A stretch of 8,811 nucleotides of DNA from Paracoccaceae bacterium (GTDB lineage Bacteria; Pseudomonadota; Alphaproteobacteria; Rhodobacterales; Rhodobacteraceae): assembly GCA_002400675.1 (NCBI GenBank), contig NVQY01000004.1:14569-23379 (forward strand). The letters are read 5' to 3'. Of this stretch, positions 1 through 7,521 are shown piece by piece; the first letter of the stretch is position 1, and each line of letters begins with the position of its first letter. The position numbers and the translations under genes are program-made. Below the pieces are notes generated by a model. That model saw nothing but the letters and a program-made list of their open reading frames with translations, was not told the origin of the DNA and made no database searches.

Positions 1-413
1 TCAAGGTTAATGCCCCCAAATGTCGGCCCCATAAGCCGCACGGCATTGCAGAATTCGTCCGGATCTTCGGTGTCCAGTTCAATATCAACGCTGTTCACAT
101 CGGCAAACCGCTTGAACAGAACGGCCTTGCCCTCCATCACCGGCTTAGAGCCCAGCGCGCCCAGATTACCCAGCCCCAACACAGCCGTACCATTGGAAAT
201 CACCGCCACGAGGTTGCCCTTGTTGGTGTAATCATACGCGGTTTCCGGGTTTGCAGCGATCGCCTCGCAGGGGACGGCGACACCGGGACTATAGGCCAGC
301 GACAAGTCGCGCTGCGTGTTCATCGGCACGGTAGCGGTGATCTCGAACTTTCCGGGCGTTGGCTCCAGATGAAAGGCAAGCGCCTCTTCGGCGGTGACTT
401 TGTTCTTGGACAT
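1..413 (-). CDS. maeB: NADP-dependent malic enzyme, N-terminal part (runs off the left edge)
   Basis: Malic enzyme oxidatively decarboxylates malate to pyruvate with reduction of NAD(P), linking the TCA cycle to pyruvate and NADPH supply in the cytosol. The first 137 codons are visible. The start ATG is at 413-411, preceded by a purine-rich ribosome site (AAGGAA, about 422-427). The residues match the N-terminal catalytic domain of the large bacterial MaeB type: SLAYSPGVA with the family's proton-donor tyrosine at Y41, [16 protein letters not shown] with the catalytic lysine at about K96, and GPTFGGINL at the window edge, just before the expected metal-binding Glu-Asp. In the large MaeB form a phosphotransacetylase-like domain follows the catalytic part; that region lies outside the window, so the full length cannot be confirmed. 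NADP rather than NAD preference is inferred from the MaeB resemblance. The gene is divergent from mutS. Confidence 0.93.
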   Translation of the reverse strand, partial: MSKNKVTAEEALAFHLEPTPGKFEITATVPMNTQRDLSLAYSPGVAVPCEAIAANPETAYDYTNKGNLVAVISNGTAVLGLGNLGALGSKPVMEGKAVLFKRFADVNSVDIELDTEDPDEFCNAVRLMGPTFGGINL

Positions 414-519
414 GGCGCGGTTCCTTTTGGGCTGCCCCGGCGTCTTACCCCAGCGCGGGCGTGTGCTCAACGATAATACGTTTTGATCTTTCGCCGCCCT
501 GCGCCGGTTTGTACTGTCA

Positions 520-540
520 CCCCTAGTTCGGTTCGGGGGA
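520..540 (+). promoter_or_regulatory. mutS ribosome-binding region with a possible occluding hairpin
   Basis: A G-run followed by A (535-540) lies 10 bases before the GTG at 551 and is the only Shine-Dalgarno-like element near the start. A C-run at 520-523 could pair with four of these Gs across an 11-base loop, partly hiding the ribosome site. The stem is short, so the structure is tentative. Confidence 0.3.
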
Positions 541-550
541 AATTTGCAAA

Positions 551-3178
551 GTGAACACTGTGACGCCCATGATGGCGCAATTTCTGGACATCAAGGCCGG
601 CCATCCAAACGATCTGTTGTTCTACCGGATGGGCGATTTCTACGAGATGTTCTTTGATGATGCCGTCGCCGCGTCCGAGGCACTGGATATCGCCCTGACC
701 AAACGCGGCAAACACGATGGGGCCGACATTCCCATGTGTGGCGTGCCCGTGCGCGCCGCCGAAGGCTACCTGTTGACGCTGATCCGCAAAGGGTTCCGCG
801 TGGCCGTCTGCGAACAGATGGAAGACCCCGCCGAGGCCAAAAAAAGAGGCTCTAAATCTGTGGTAAAGCGCGAAGTTGTGCGTCTCGTCACCCCCGGAAC
901 CCTGACCGAAGATTCCCTGTTAGAGGCGCGCCGCAACAATTTTCTGACCGCCTACGCCGAATTGCGTGATACCGCGGCTCTGGCCTGGGCGGATATTTCC
1001 ACCGGCGCGTTTCACGTCATGCCCCTGCCTAAGGGTCGCCTTAGCCCCGAACTGGCGCGCCTCGCCCCATCAGAGTTGGTCATGTCCGAAGCGGAATCAG
1101 GGAAATATCGCGAATTAGTCTCTGATCTAGGTATTTCCCTGACACCCTTGGGCCGCTCAAGTTTCGACAGTTCCGCATCTGAAAAACGCCTTTGCGGCCT
1201 GTTCTCGGTCGCCTCCCTGGATGGGTTTGGCGGCTTTGGACGCGCCGAGATTGCCGCCATGGGGGCATTGATTGACTATCTGCAAATCACCCAAAAGGGC
1301 AAACTTCCCCTTTTACAGACCCCGATTCGCGAAGCCCCCGACCGCGTCGTGCAGATCGACGCCGCCACGCGGCGCAATCTGGAACTGACCCGCGCCTTGT
1401 CCGGTGGTCGCGCCGGGTCCCTGCTGTCGGTGATCGACCGAACAGCAACCCCCGGCGGCGCGCGCCTGCTGGAACAACGTCTGTCCAGCCCCTCGCGTGA
1501 CCTTGAAATCATCCATGCGCGGCTTGATTGTGTCAGCTTTGCTGTTGAACAGACTCGCATTTCCGCAGATCTGCACACTGCCCTTCGTAAAACCCCTGAT
1601 CTGGATCGCGCCCTGTCACGTCTATCCTTGGGCCGTGGAGGCCCACGCGATCTGGCCGCAATCCGCAACGGACTGGAACAGGCCAACGCAGTTGCCCAAC
1701 TGCTCGCCACAACCCAACTACCCAACCTGCTGGCCACCGCCTCGCAGAACCTGACCGGATTCGAAGACCTCACCACCCTGCTTGACGCCGCCCTGATCGC
1801 CGAGCCACCCATTTTGACCCGCGAAGGTGGCTTTATCGCCTCGGGACACAACCCCGATCTCGACGAAGCGCGCACCCTGCGGGACGAAGGCCGCTCTGTC
1901 ATCGCCGGGTTTCAGAAGAAATACATCTCCGAAACTGGCATCCCGACACTGAAGATCAAACACAACAACGTGCTGGGCTATTTCATTGAAACCACCGCAA
2001 CCCACGCCGCAAAAATGCTGGCCTCCCCTTTGTCGGAAACCTTCATCCACCGTCAAACCACGGCCAATCAGGTACGTTTTACAACCGTTGAACTCAGCGA
2101 AATTGAAACCCGCATCCTGAATGCCGGCAATCAGGCACTTGAAATTGAAAAACGGCTCTACGAAGCCTTAGAGCACGCCGTTCTTGACCAATCCCCCCGC
2201 CTACTTATCGCGGCACAGGCCTTGGCCGAAATCGACCTTGCCACCGCCATGGGCGATCTTGCGCGAGGCGAAAACTGGTGCAGACCGATTGTCGACAACT
2301 CCCGCAGCTTCGAAATTTCGGGCGGGCGTCACCCGGTGGTCGAACACAGCCTGAAATCCCAATCCGGCGACGCCTTTATCGCCAACGATTGTTCCCTAAG
2401 CGCGCAGGATAACGCCGCGATCTGGTTGCTGACCGGCCCGAACATGTCCGGCAAATCCACATTCCTGCGCCAAAACGCCCTGATCGCCCTGCTTGCCCAA
2501 ATGGGCAGCTTTGTACCCGCCGAATCCGCGCATATTGGCACCATCAGCCAGCTATTCAGCCGTGTTGGTGCCTCGGATGACCTGGCGCGCGGGCGCTCTA
2601 CCTTTATGGTGGAAATGGTCGAAACCGCCGCCATCCTCAATCAGGCCGACGACCGTTCGCTGGTTATCCTTGATGAAATCGGCCGAGGAACCGCCACCTA
2701 TGACGGGCTTTCCATCGCCTGGGCCACGTTAGAGCACCTCCACGCCGTCAACCGCACCCGCGCCCTGTTCGCCACGCATTACCACGAACTAACCGCGCTG
2801 GCTGGCAAGCTTACCGGGGTCGAAAATGCGACTGTCACAGTCAAGGAATGGCAGGGCGACATCATCTTTCTGCACGAAGTCCGCAAAGGTGCCGCCGACC
2901 GCTCCTACGGCGTTCAGGTCGCCCAACTCGCCGGATTGCCGCCCTCAGTCGTCGAGCGCGCCCGTGTCATCCTTGAACAACTGGAAAAGGACAGCCGCGA
3001 AGGCAACCAGACGGCTATGATCGACGACCTGCCCTTATTCTCAGTCACCGCCACAACACCGCCGCCTCCAACAAATTCCCCGGCCCTGGACCTGCTGAAC
3101 GACGCCCACCCCGACGAATTGACCCCACTTCAGGCCCTCGACCTGCTCTACAAACTAAAAGAGGCGGCCAAATCCTGA
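551..3178 (+). CDS. mutS: DNA mismatch repair protein MutS
   Basis: MutS binds base mismatches and small loops and uses ATP to recruit MutL and start excision repair. The 875-residue product is full length for the family (E. coli 853). The mismatch-contacting F-x-E motif is F30-Y31-E32 within MGDFYEMFF. The connector and lever/clamp regions follow. The ATPase domain has Walker [10 protein letters not shown] at 629-637, Walker B LVILDE ending at D708-E709, then IGRGT and the conserved H743 in FATHYHE. DLPLF at 826-830 resembles a beta-clamp binding motif. A proline-rich linker (about 838-845) then leads to the C-terminal helix-turn-helix oligomerisation segment ([15 protein letters not shown]). 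The start is GTG 551; a second in-frame GTG at 560 is less well placed relative to the G-rich ribosome site at 535-540. The gene is divergent from the malic enzyme and convergent with grpE, so it is probably transcribed alone. Confidence 0.98.
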   Translation: MNTVTPMMAQFLDIKAGHPNDLLFYRMGDFYEMFFDDAVAASEALDIALTKRGKHDGADIPMCGVPVRAAEGYLLTLIRKGFRVAVCEQMEDPAEAKKRGSKSVVKREVVRLVTPGTLTEDSLLEARRNNFLTAYAELRDTAALAWADISTGAFHVMPLPKGRLSPELARLAPSELVMSEAESGKYRELVSDLGISLTPLGRSSFDSSASEKRLCGLFSVASLDGFGGFGRAEIAAMGALIDYLQITQKGKLPLLQTPIREAPDRVVQIDAATRRNLELTRALSGGRAGSLLSVIDRTATPGGARLLEQRLSSPSRDLEIIHARLDCVSFAVEQTRISADLHTALRKTPDLDRALSRLSLGRGGPRDLAAIRNGLEQANAVAQLLATTQLPNLLATASQNLTGFEDLTTLLDAALIAEPPILTREGGFIASGHNPDLDEARTLRDEGRSVIAGFQKKYISETGIPTLKIKHNNVLGYFIETTATHAAKMLASPLSETFIHRQTTANQVRFTTVELSEIETRILNAGNQALEIEKRLYEALEHAVLDQSPRLLIAAQALAEIDLATAMGDLARGENWCRPIVDNSRSFEISGGRHPVVEHSLKSQSGDAFIANDCSLSAQDNAAIWLLTGPNMSGKSTFLRQNALIALLAQMGSFVPAESAHIGTISQLFSRVGASDDLARGRSTFMVEMVETAAILNQADDRSLVILDEIGRGTATYDGLSIAWATLEHLHAVNRTRALFATHYHELTALAGKLTGVENATVTVKEWQGDIIFLHEVRKGAADRSYGVQVAQLAGLPPSVVERARVILEQLEKDSREGNQTAMIDDLPLFSVTATTPPPPTNSPALDLLNDAHPDELTPLQALDLLYKLKEAAKS

Positions 3179-3229
3179 CCGCCCCCAACTTCTTCTGTTT
3201 AACAAGTATCCCCGTCCCGCTGCCTGGCA

Positions 3230-3269
3230 GGGCTTGCTTGCAAGCCCGAGAAGGGAGGCTTCGAACCTC
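3230..3269. terminator. Two dyads between convergent mutS and grpE, possible bidirectional terminator
   Basis: The spacer between the stop codons of mutS (3178) and grpE (3295) carries a perfect 7-bp dyad, GGGCTTG at 3230-3236 and CAAGCCC at 3241-3247 with a 4-base loop. A second 4-bp dyad follows, GAGG at 3255-3258 and CCTC at 3266-3269 around TTCGAA. The position suits transcription termination for both convergent genes. Neither stem is followed by a T-run on either strand, so a classical intrinsic terminator is not shown; the hairpins may act with Rho, stabilise 3' ends, or be incidental. Confidence 0.3.
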
Positions 3270-3294
3270 AAACCCGGAGCCGATCCCCGCAAGG

Positions 3295-3858
3295 TCACCC
3301 CGCAGGCATCGACGAAACCCCAACCTGCGCCGGCCGCAACAACCGATCGTGCAAAAAGAACCCTTCGGCCGCAACCTGAATGATATCCCCTGCCCGCGTC
3401 CCCGGAACCGGCGCTTCAAACATCGCCTGATGTTCCTGCGGGTCAAACCGGTCACCAACTTCGGGCGTTATCATACGAATCCCGTGCTTCTGAAACACGT
3501 TCAACAATTCCCGCATGGTCAACTCGATCCCTTCGATCAGCGCCTTTGACGATTCCCGTTGTTCATCTGTCACCGTTTCAATCGCGCGCTTCATATTGTC
3601 AAACACCGGCAGCATATCGCGCGCCAGCTTTGATCCACCGTATTCCTCGGCCTCGCGACGATCCTTTTCCGATCGCTTACGGGCGTTTTCGGCATCTGCC
3701 AACGCGCGCATAAACCGGTCGCGGAATTCATCCCGCTCGGCCCGCAATTCGTCCAACTCGATCACCTCGGGATCAAGTTCAGCCAATTCATCGGCCAGTG
3801 CCTGTGCTTCGACATCATCAATGTCGTCCAGAAAATCTTGGTTCTTGGGGTCTGCCAT
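3295..3858 (-). CDS. grpE: Nucleotide exchange factor GrpE (co-chaperone of DnaK)
   Basis: GrpE releases ADP from DnaK, resetting the Hsp70 cycle in the cytosol. The 187-residue product has the family plan. An acidic N-terminus (about 1-36) is followed by a long charged helix of coiled-coil type (about 36-75) with RDRFMRALADAENARKR, then a helical segment containing MLPVFDNMKRAI (82-93). The beta domain carries FDPQEHQAM (138-146) and ends in GFFLHDRLLRPAQVGV (166-181), matching the conserved GrpE C-terminal signature. The start ATG is at 3858-3856 behind a strong GAGGTGA site. The gene lies 9 bases after the hrcA stop, so the two are almost certainly cotranscribed. dnaK and dnaJ are not in this window. 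Confidence 0.97.
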   Translation of the reverse strand: MADPKNQDFLDDIDDVEAQALADELAELDPEVIELDELRAERDEFRDRFMRALADAENARKRSEKDRREAEEYGGSKLARDMLPVFDNMKRAIETVTDEQRESSKALIEGIELTMRELLNVFQKHGIRMITPEVGDRFDPQEHQAMFEAPVPGTRAGDIIQVAAEGFFLHDRLLRPAQVGVSSMPAG

Positions 3859-3861
3859 CTT

Positions 3862-3868
3862 TCACCTC
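3862..3868 (-). promoter_or_regulatory. grpE Shine-Dalgarno overlapping the hrcA stop codon
   Basis: GAGGTGA on the minus strand is a near-perfect anti-16S match, 3 bases from the grpE ATG. Its first base is also the last base of the hrcA TAG stop (3870-3868). Ribosomes finishing hrcA would therefore sit on the grpE initiation site, which suggests translational coupling. Confidence 0.8.
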
Positions 3869-4932
3869 TAACTCCGGTCGGAAATCAGCCGGCCTACCAG
3901 CTGTGCCGTGTAATCCACAATCGGCACGATCCGTCCGTAATTCAGCCGCGTGGGGCCGATCACCCCGACTGCGCCAATAATCTTTCGATCAGAGTTCATA
4001 TAGGGAGACACCACCAGAGAGCTACCCGAAAGTGAAAAAAGTTTGTTCTCAGAGCCAATAAAAATGCGCACACCGTCCCCGCCTTCGGTCAAATCAAGGA
4101 ATTCGGCGATATCACGCTTGCGTTCAAGGTCGTCAAACAGGTTTCGGATCAAATCCAACCCTTCGTCCGGTGTGTCCTCGCCCAACAGATTGGCGCGGCC
4201 GCGTACAATCAGACGCTCGGCCTCTTCGCCGACACCTTCCCAAACCGCAAGACCGCTTTTAACCATCTCGCCGGCCAGAGAATCAATCTCTTGTCGGCGC
4301 GTAGTGATCTGGTGCTGAATATCCTTGCGCACTTCCCGCAGGGTTTTGCCCTCGACCAGCGCATTCAGGAAATTCGCCGCCTCACGCATTGAACTGGGTG
4401 TTTGCCCCGGTGGAGGCGAAAACAAACGATTCTCTACATGGCCGTCCGAGAACACCAGAACCACCAACGCCCGGTCACGCCCCAGTGAAACAAATTCAAT
4501 ATGGCGGATTTCCGCCTCGTGCTTTGGCGTCAGAACCAGCGACGCACCCTGCGTTACCCCCGACAAGGCCGACCCGATCCGGTCCAGCATATTGCCCATA
4601 TCAGCCGTGTTGCTGGTCAGCGTCGCGTCGATCTTTTGCTGATCTGATGCATCCAGATCGCCAACCTCAAGCAATCCATCAACAAACAGCCGCAACCCCA
4701 TCTGCGTCGGCACCCGCCCGGCGCTGGCATGTGGAGAGTCCAAAAGCCCCAAAAACTCAAGGTCCTGCATGACATTGCGCACGGTCGCGGCGCTGACCTT
4801 TTCGCTTAAAGTGCGGGTCAACGTGCGACTACCCACCGGATCGCCGTTATCCAGGTACGACTCGACCACCAGCCGAAAAACTTCGCGTGATCGGTCGTTC
4901 ATGTCTTCCAACAGGTTCTTTGCGTCGCTCAT
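3868..4932 (-). CDS. hrcA: Heat-inducible transcription repressor HrcA
   Basis: HrcA is a DNA-binding repressor that recognises CIRCE inverted repeats upstream of chaperone operons and depends on GroEL for activity. With the start at 4932 the product is 354 residues, normal for the family. The N-terminal winged-helix region (about 10-80) contains NDRSREVFRLVVESYL, GDPVGSRTL, VSAATVRNVMQDLE and the conserved PHASAGRVPT. The C-terminal half is a GAF-like inducer/dimerisation domain ending in IIGAVGVIGPTRLNYGRIVP. The reading frame stays open far upstream, across rph, but that is antisense shadow. An in-frame ATG at 4959 would add nine residues, yet it overlaps the predicted -10 box. The 4932 ATG has AAGGGA at 4945-4940 with 7-base spacing. 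The gene heads the hrcA-grpE unit and is divergent from rph. No CIRCE element was seen in its own upstream region. Confidence 0.96.
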   Translation of the reverse strand: MSDAKNLLEDMNDRSREVFRLVVESYLDNGDPVGSRTLTRTLSEKVSAATVRNVMQDLEFLGLLDSPHASAGRVPTQMGLRLFVDGLLEVGDLDASDQQKIDATLTSNTADMGNMLDRIGSALSGVTQGASLVLTPKHEAEIRHIEFVSLGRDRALVVLVFSDGHVENRLFSPPPGQTPSSMREAANFLNALVEGKTLREVRKDIQHQITTRRQEIDSLAGEMVKSGLAVWEGVGEEAERLIVRGRANLLGEDTPDEGLDLIRNLFDDLERKRDIAEFLDLTEGGDGVRIFIGSENKLFSLSGSSLVVSPYMNSDRKIIGAVGVIGPTRLNYGRIVPIVDYTAQLVGRLISDRS

Positions 4933-4957
4933 CCACGTATCCCTTGGGTCCGGCTCC

Positions 4958-4985
4958 ATTAAAGTCTCTGCAACGCAAAGGTCAA
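4958..4985 (-). promoter_or_regulatory. Candidate sigma70-type promoter for hrcA-grpE
   Basis: On the minus strand, TTGACC (4985-4980) and TTTAAT (4963-4958) are separated by 16 bases, each one mismatch from the -35 and -10 consensus. Transcription would begin near 4950-4952, giving a leader of about 20 bases that contains the AAGGGA ribosome site and then the ATG at 4932. The upstream ATG at 4959 would not be in this transcript. This is inferred from sequence only; a heat-shock sigma32 promoter was not recognised. Confidence 0.55.
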
Positions 4986-4987
4986 TC

Positions 4988-5007
4988 GGGGTTGCATAAA
5001 TGCCCCC
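4988..5007 (+). repeat. Dyad 1 ahead of rph (bulged hairpin)
   Basis: GGGG at 4988-4991 pairs with CCCC at 5004-5007, and GCA at 4994-4996 pairs with TGC at 5001-5003 around a TAAA loop, leaving a two-base TT bulge. It lies just upstream of the hrcA -35 box and inside the region that must hold the rph promoter or leader. It could be an RNA hairpin in the rph 5' leader or a protein-binding dyad; the sequence does not decide. Confidence 0.4.
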
Positions 5008-5023
5008 TCGGGCGGTATCCCGA
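5008..5023 (+). repeat. Dyad 2 ahead of rph, directly abutting dyad 1
   Basis: TCGGG at 5008-5012 and CCCGA at 5019-5023 form a perfect 5-bp stem with a 6-base loop (CGGTAT). It begins at the base after dyad 1 ends and stops 12 bases before the rph ribosome site (AAGGAAG, about 5036-5042). No T-run follows, so it does not look like an intrinsic terminator or classical attenuator. Confidence 0.4.
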
Positions 5024-5046
5024 CGCAAACCAATAAAGGAAGACCC

Positions 5047-5760
5047 ATGCGCCCCTCTGGACGAAATCTTGACCAACTCCGCCACGTGTCCATCGAAACC
5101 GGATTCACCAAACACGCCGAAGGGTCCTGCCTGATCAAGGTCGGCGAAACCCACGTGTTGTGCAATGCAACAATCGAAGATCGCGTGCCACCGTTTATCC
5201 GTGGCTCTGGCCTTGGTTGGGTCACGGCGGAATACGGCATGCTGCCACGCGCCACCAATACCCGGATGCGTCGCGAGGCAACTGCGGGCAAACAAGGCGG
5301 GCGCACCGTGGAAATCCAGCGGTTGATTGGCCGCTCCCTGCGCGCCGGGGTTGACCGTGTGGCGCTGGGTGAACGTCAGATCACCGTCGATTGCGATGTG
5401 TTGCAGGCCGATGGCGGTACCAGATGCGCTGCGATCACCGGCGGATGGGTGGCCCTGCGGTTGGCGGTGAACAAGCTGATGAAAACCGGCGACGTGATCA
5501 GTGATCCGCTGGTTGATCCGGTTGCTGCAATCAGTTGTGGTATCTACGCCGGGCAGCCCGTGCTTGACCTCGACTACCCCGAGGACAGCGAAGCAGGCGT
5601 TGACGGCAATTTCATCATGACCGAATCTGGTCAGCTGATCGAAATCCAGATGTCCGCCGAAGGGTCGACCTTTTCGCGTGATCAGATGAATAGCCTGATG
5701 GATCTGGCCGAAAAAGGCGTTGCAGAACTGGTCGCGGCGCAAAAAGCCGCCATCGCATGA
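5047..5760 (+). CDS. rph: Ribonuclease PH
   Basis: RNase PH is a phosphorolytic 3'-to-5' exoribonuclease that trims tRNA and other stable RNA 3' ends, releasing nucleoside diphosphates; it works as a cytosolic hexamer. The 237-residue product is full length. It opens with MRPSGR and contains [14 protein letters not shown] (57-70). The phosphate-binding residues known for the family are in register: R86 in KQGGRTVEI and the GTR triplet at 124-126 in [15 protein letters not shown]. The C-terminal part has the conserved DLDYPEDS and EIQMSAEG segments. The start ATG has AAGGAAG 4 bases upstream. It is the first gene of the plus-strand cluster, and its TGA overlaps the rdgB ATG in an ATGA junction. 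No frameshift or truncation is seen, so the enzyme should be active. Confidence 0.98.
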   Translation: MRPSGRNLDQLRHVSIETGFTKHAEGSCLIKVGETHVLCNATIEDRVPPFIRGSGLGWVTAEYGMLPRATNTRMRREATAGKQGGRTVEIQRLIGRSLRAGVDRVALGERQITVDCDVLQADGGTRCAAITGGWVALRLAVNKLMKTGDVISDPLVDPVAAISCGIYAGQPVLDLDYPEDSEAGVDGNFIMTESGQLIEIQMSAEGSTFSRDQMNSLMDLAEKGVAELVAAQKAAIA

Positions 5761-6368
5761 CCCGAAAGTTCAAAGGCGACAAATTGCTGATCGCCACCCA
5801 CAACCAAGGCAAGCTGGACGAAATGGCGCAATTGCTTGCTCCGTTCGGCATTGCCGTGGTTGGCGCGGCTGAAATGGGCCTGCCCGAACCGGACGAAACC
5901 GAAGACACCTTTGTCGGCAACGCACGGATTAAGGCCCACGCCGCCGCTCAAGCCACCGGCCTACCCGCCCTATCGGACGACTCCGGGATCGAGATTGACG
6001 CGCTGAACGGCGCCCCCGGCGTTTACACCGCAGATTGGGCCGAAACCCCGACCGGGCGCGATTTTGTCATGGCTATGACCCGCACCAACAACGAACTTGA
6101 GGCCCTGAACGCCCCGCACCCGCGTACCGCCCGGTTTTGCTGTACCCTGGTAATTGCCTGGCCCGACGGTCATGACGAAGTATTCCCCGGTGTGATGCCC
6201 GGCCACGTAATCTGGCCCATGCGTGGCGAACAAGGTCACGGCTACGACCCTATTTTTGTGCCCGTGGGATACGACATAACCTTTGGCGAAATGGCCGCCC
6301 ACGAGAAAAACCGCATCAGCCACCGCGCCGATGCGGTCGCCAAATTCACGGCGGGATGTTTTGGCTGA
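5757..6368 (+). CDS. rdgB: Non-canonical purine NTP pyrophosphatase (RdgB/HAM1 family)
   Basis: RdgB hydrolyses dITP, ITP and XTP to monophosphates and pyrophosphate, keeping deaminated purines out of DNA and RNA. The 203-residue product shows the HAM1 landmarks in order. The substrate-contacting THNQGK is at 14-19. [12 protein letters not shown] (49-60) and [21 protein letters not shown] (72-92) follow, the latter with the catalytic/metal aspartates D74-D75. GHGYDPIF comes later, and NRISHRADA near the C-terminus holds the conserved SHR at 188-190. The ATG overlaps the rph stop by 4 bases, so translation is probably coupled. The pairing of rph with rdgB is a common bacterial arrangement, which raises confidence in both calls. 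The 3' end probably overlaps the hemW start by 8 bases. Confidence 0.97.
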   Translation: MTRKFKGDKLLIATHNQGKLDEMAQLLAPFGIAVVGAAEMGLPEPDETEDTFVGNARIKAHAAAQATGLPALSDDSGIEIDALNGAPGVYTADWAETPTGRDFVMAMTRTNNELEALNAPHPRTARFCCTLVIAWPDGHDEVFPGVMPGHVIWPMRGEQGHGYDPIFVPVGYDITFGEMAAHEKNRISHRADAVAKFTAGCFG

Positions 6369-7518
6369 AGACTGGCGCAACGCAGGGTTCGGGCTGTATG
6401 TCCATTGGCCATTCTGTCAGGCCAAATGCCCCTATTGCGACTTTAACAGCCATGTAACGGCAAAAATCGACCAAAAAACCTGGGTTAGAGCCTATTTATC
6501 AGAACTAAACCGCGTTGCCGGGGAAACGCCGGGCCGGGTCCTGAACACCATTTATTTCGGCGGCGGCACCCCCAGCCTGATGCATCCCGATACAGTCGGC
6601 GCAATCATCGAGACCTCTCATACCCTGTGGCCCTTTGCCAATGACATTGAAATTACCCTAGAGGCAAATCCCGGATCAGTCGAGGCAGGCCGCTTTGCCG
6701 GATACCGTGACGCCGGGGTAAACAGAATTTCCATGGGAATTCAGGCGCTTAACGACACCGACCTGCGCCGCCTGGGGCGCATCCACACCGTTTCAGAGGC
6801 CCGCACCGCGTTCGATATCGCCCAATCCAGCTTTGACAGGATTAGTTTTGACCTTATCTACGCGCGACAGGACCAAACGCTGAGTGAGTGGAAAAAAGAG
6901 CTTATACAAGGGCTTGGCATGGCTGCCGATCATCTGTCCCTGTACCAGCTGACCGTTGAAAACGGCACCGCCTTTGGTGATCGTTACGCCCGTGGTCGCC
7001 TAAAAGGCCTGCCAACCGAGGACCTGGGGGCCGACATGTACCTGATGACGCAGGAAATCTGCGCAGATCACGGGTTGCCGGGATATGAGGTTTCCAACTA
7101 CGCCCGCCCCGGTTCGGAATCCCGCCACAACCTGATCTACTGGCGCTATGGCGATTACGCCGGCATTGGCCCCGGCGCACATGGCCGACTGACACGCGAC
7201 GCAACCCGATACGCAACCGAATGCGTTTCCGCCCCCGGCGCATGGTTGAAAGCCGTGGACACCGGCCATGCTGAAGACCATCGGGCCGTTCTATCCGGCA
7301 AAGATCAGGCCGAAGAATACCTGATGATGGGCCTGCGCCTAAGCGAAGGCATTGACCCGACGCGGTATCACCTTTTGGGCACCCAGCCTCTTTTCCAAGA
7401 GAAAATCAACGGCCTGCGCGACCTGGGAATGCTAACTGTTCAAGGCGATCGATTGTGCGCGACCCTGAACGGACGCGCGGTTCTGAACGCAGTAATCAGA
7501 GAACTGATGGCGGATTGA
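6361..7518 (+). CDS. hemW: Heme chaperone HemW (radical SAM, coproporphyrinogen III oxidase-like)
   Basis: HemW binds heme and is proposed to insert it into respiratory proteins; many databases still label it oxygen-independent coproporphyrinogen oxidase. Counting from TTG 6361 the product is 385 residues. The radical SAM motif C-x3-C-x2-C is C19, C23 and C26, followed by D-F rather than the extra cysteine of true HemN. GGGTPS (67-72) is the usual SAM-binding turn. HNLIYW at 256-261 matches HNxxYW, the motif that distinguishes HemW from HemN. A HemW-type C-terminal region follows (EEYLMMGLRLSEGID). The frame is open further upstream, and ATG 6331 would add ten residues, but no ribosome site precedes it. 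TTG 6361 has GGCGGGA just upstream and gives the expected start a few residues before GFGLYVHWPFC. The start overlaps the rdgB stop by 8 bases and is the least certain boundary here. Confidence 0.95.
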   Translation: MAEDWRNAGFGLYVHWPFCQAKCPYCDFNSHVTAKIDQKTWVRAYLSELNRVAGETPGRVLNTIYFGGGTPSLMHPDTVGAIIETSHTLWPFANDIEITLEANPGSVEAGRFAGYRDAGVNRISMGIQALNDTDLRRLGRIHTVSEARTAFDIAQSSFDRISFDLIYARQDQTLSEWKKELIQGLGMAADHLSLYQLTVENGTAFGDRYARGRLKGLPTEDLGADMYLMTQEICADHGLPGYEVSNYARPGSESRHNLIYWRYGDYAGIGPGAHGRLTRDATRYATECVSAPGAWLKAVDTGHAEDHRAVLSGKDQAEEYLMMGLRLSEGIDPTRYHLLGTQPLFQEKINGLRDLGMLTVQGDRLCATLNGRAVLNAVIRELMAD

Positions 7519-7521
7519 TGA

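Noticed and set aside
473..478. TATTAT on the minus strand as a -10 box for the malic enzyme gene
   Set aside because: The hexamer is reasonable and correctly oriented, but no acceptable -35 lies 16-18 bases upstream, so a promoter cannot be supported.
1276..1902. Minus-strand open frame of 208 codons within mutS
   Set aside because: Arginine/serine-rich composition typical of the antisense of GC-rich coding DNA. It lies wholly within the MutS lever/clamp region, with no recognisable domain or ribosome site.
3238..3290. tRNA T-arm-like stem-loop on the minus strand (GAGG-TTCGAAG-CCTC)
   Set aside because: The loop matches a T-loop, but the stem is only 4 bp, no acceptor stem partner, anticodon arm or D arm is present at the right distance, and no CCA follows. 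Not a tRNA, and too little to call a remnant.
5080..5160. CACGTG cores within rph as possible parS sites
   Set aside because: Two CACGTG hexamers occur, but the flanks do not match the 16-bp parS palindrome TGTTTCACGTGAAACA. No parS was seen anywhere in the window despite the presence of parB.
4933..5742. Long minus-strand open frame upstream of hrcA, antisense to rph
   Set aside because: It continues the hrcA frame through the promoter region and across the rph coding strand. RNase PH on the plus strand is a clear full-length match, the antisense residues resemble no family, and a good hrcA start with its own ribosome site and promoter lies at 4932.
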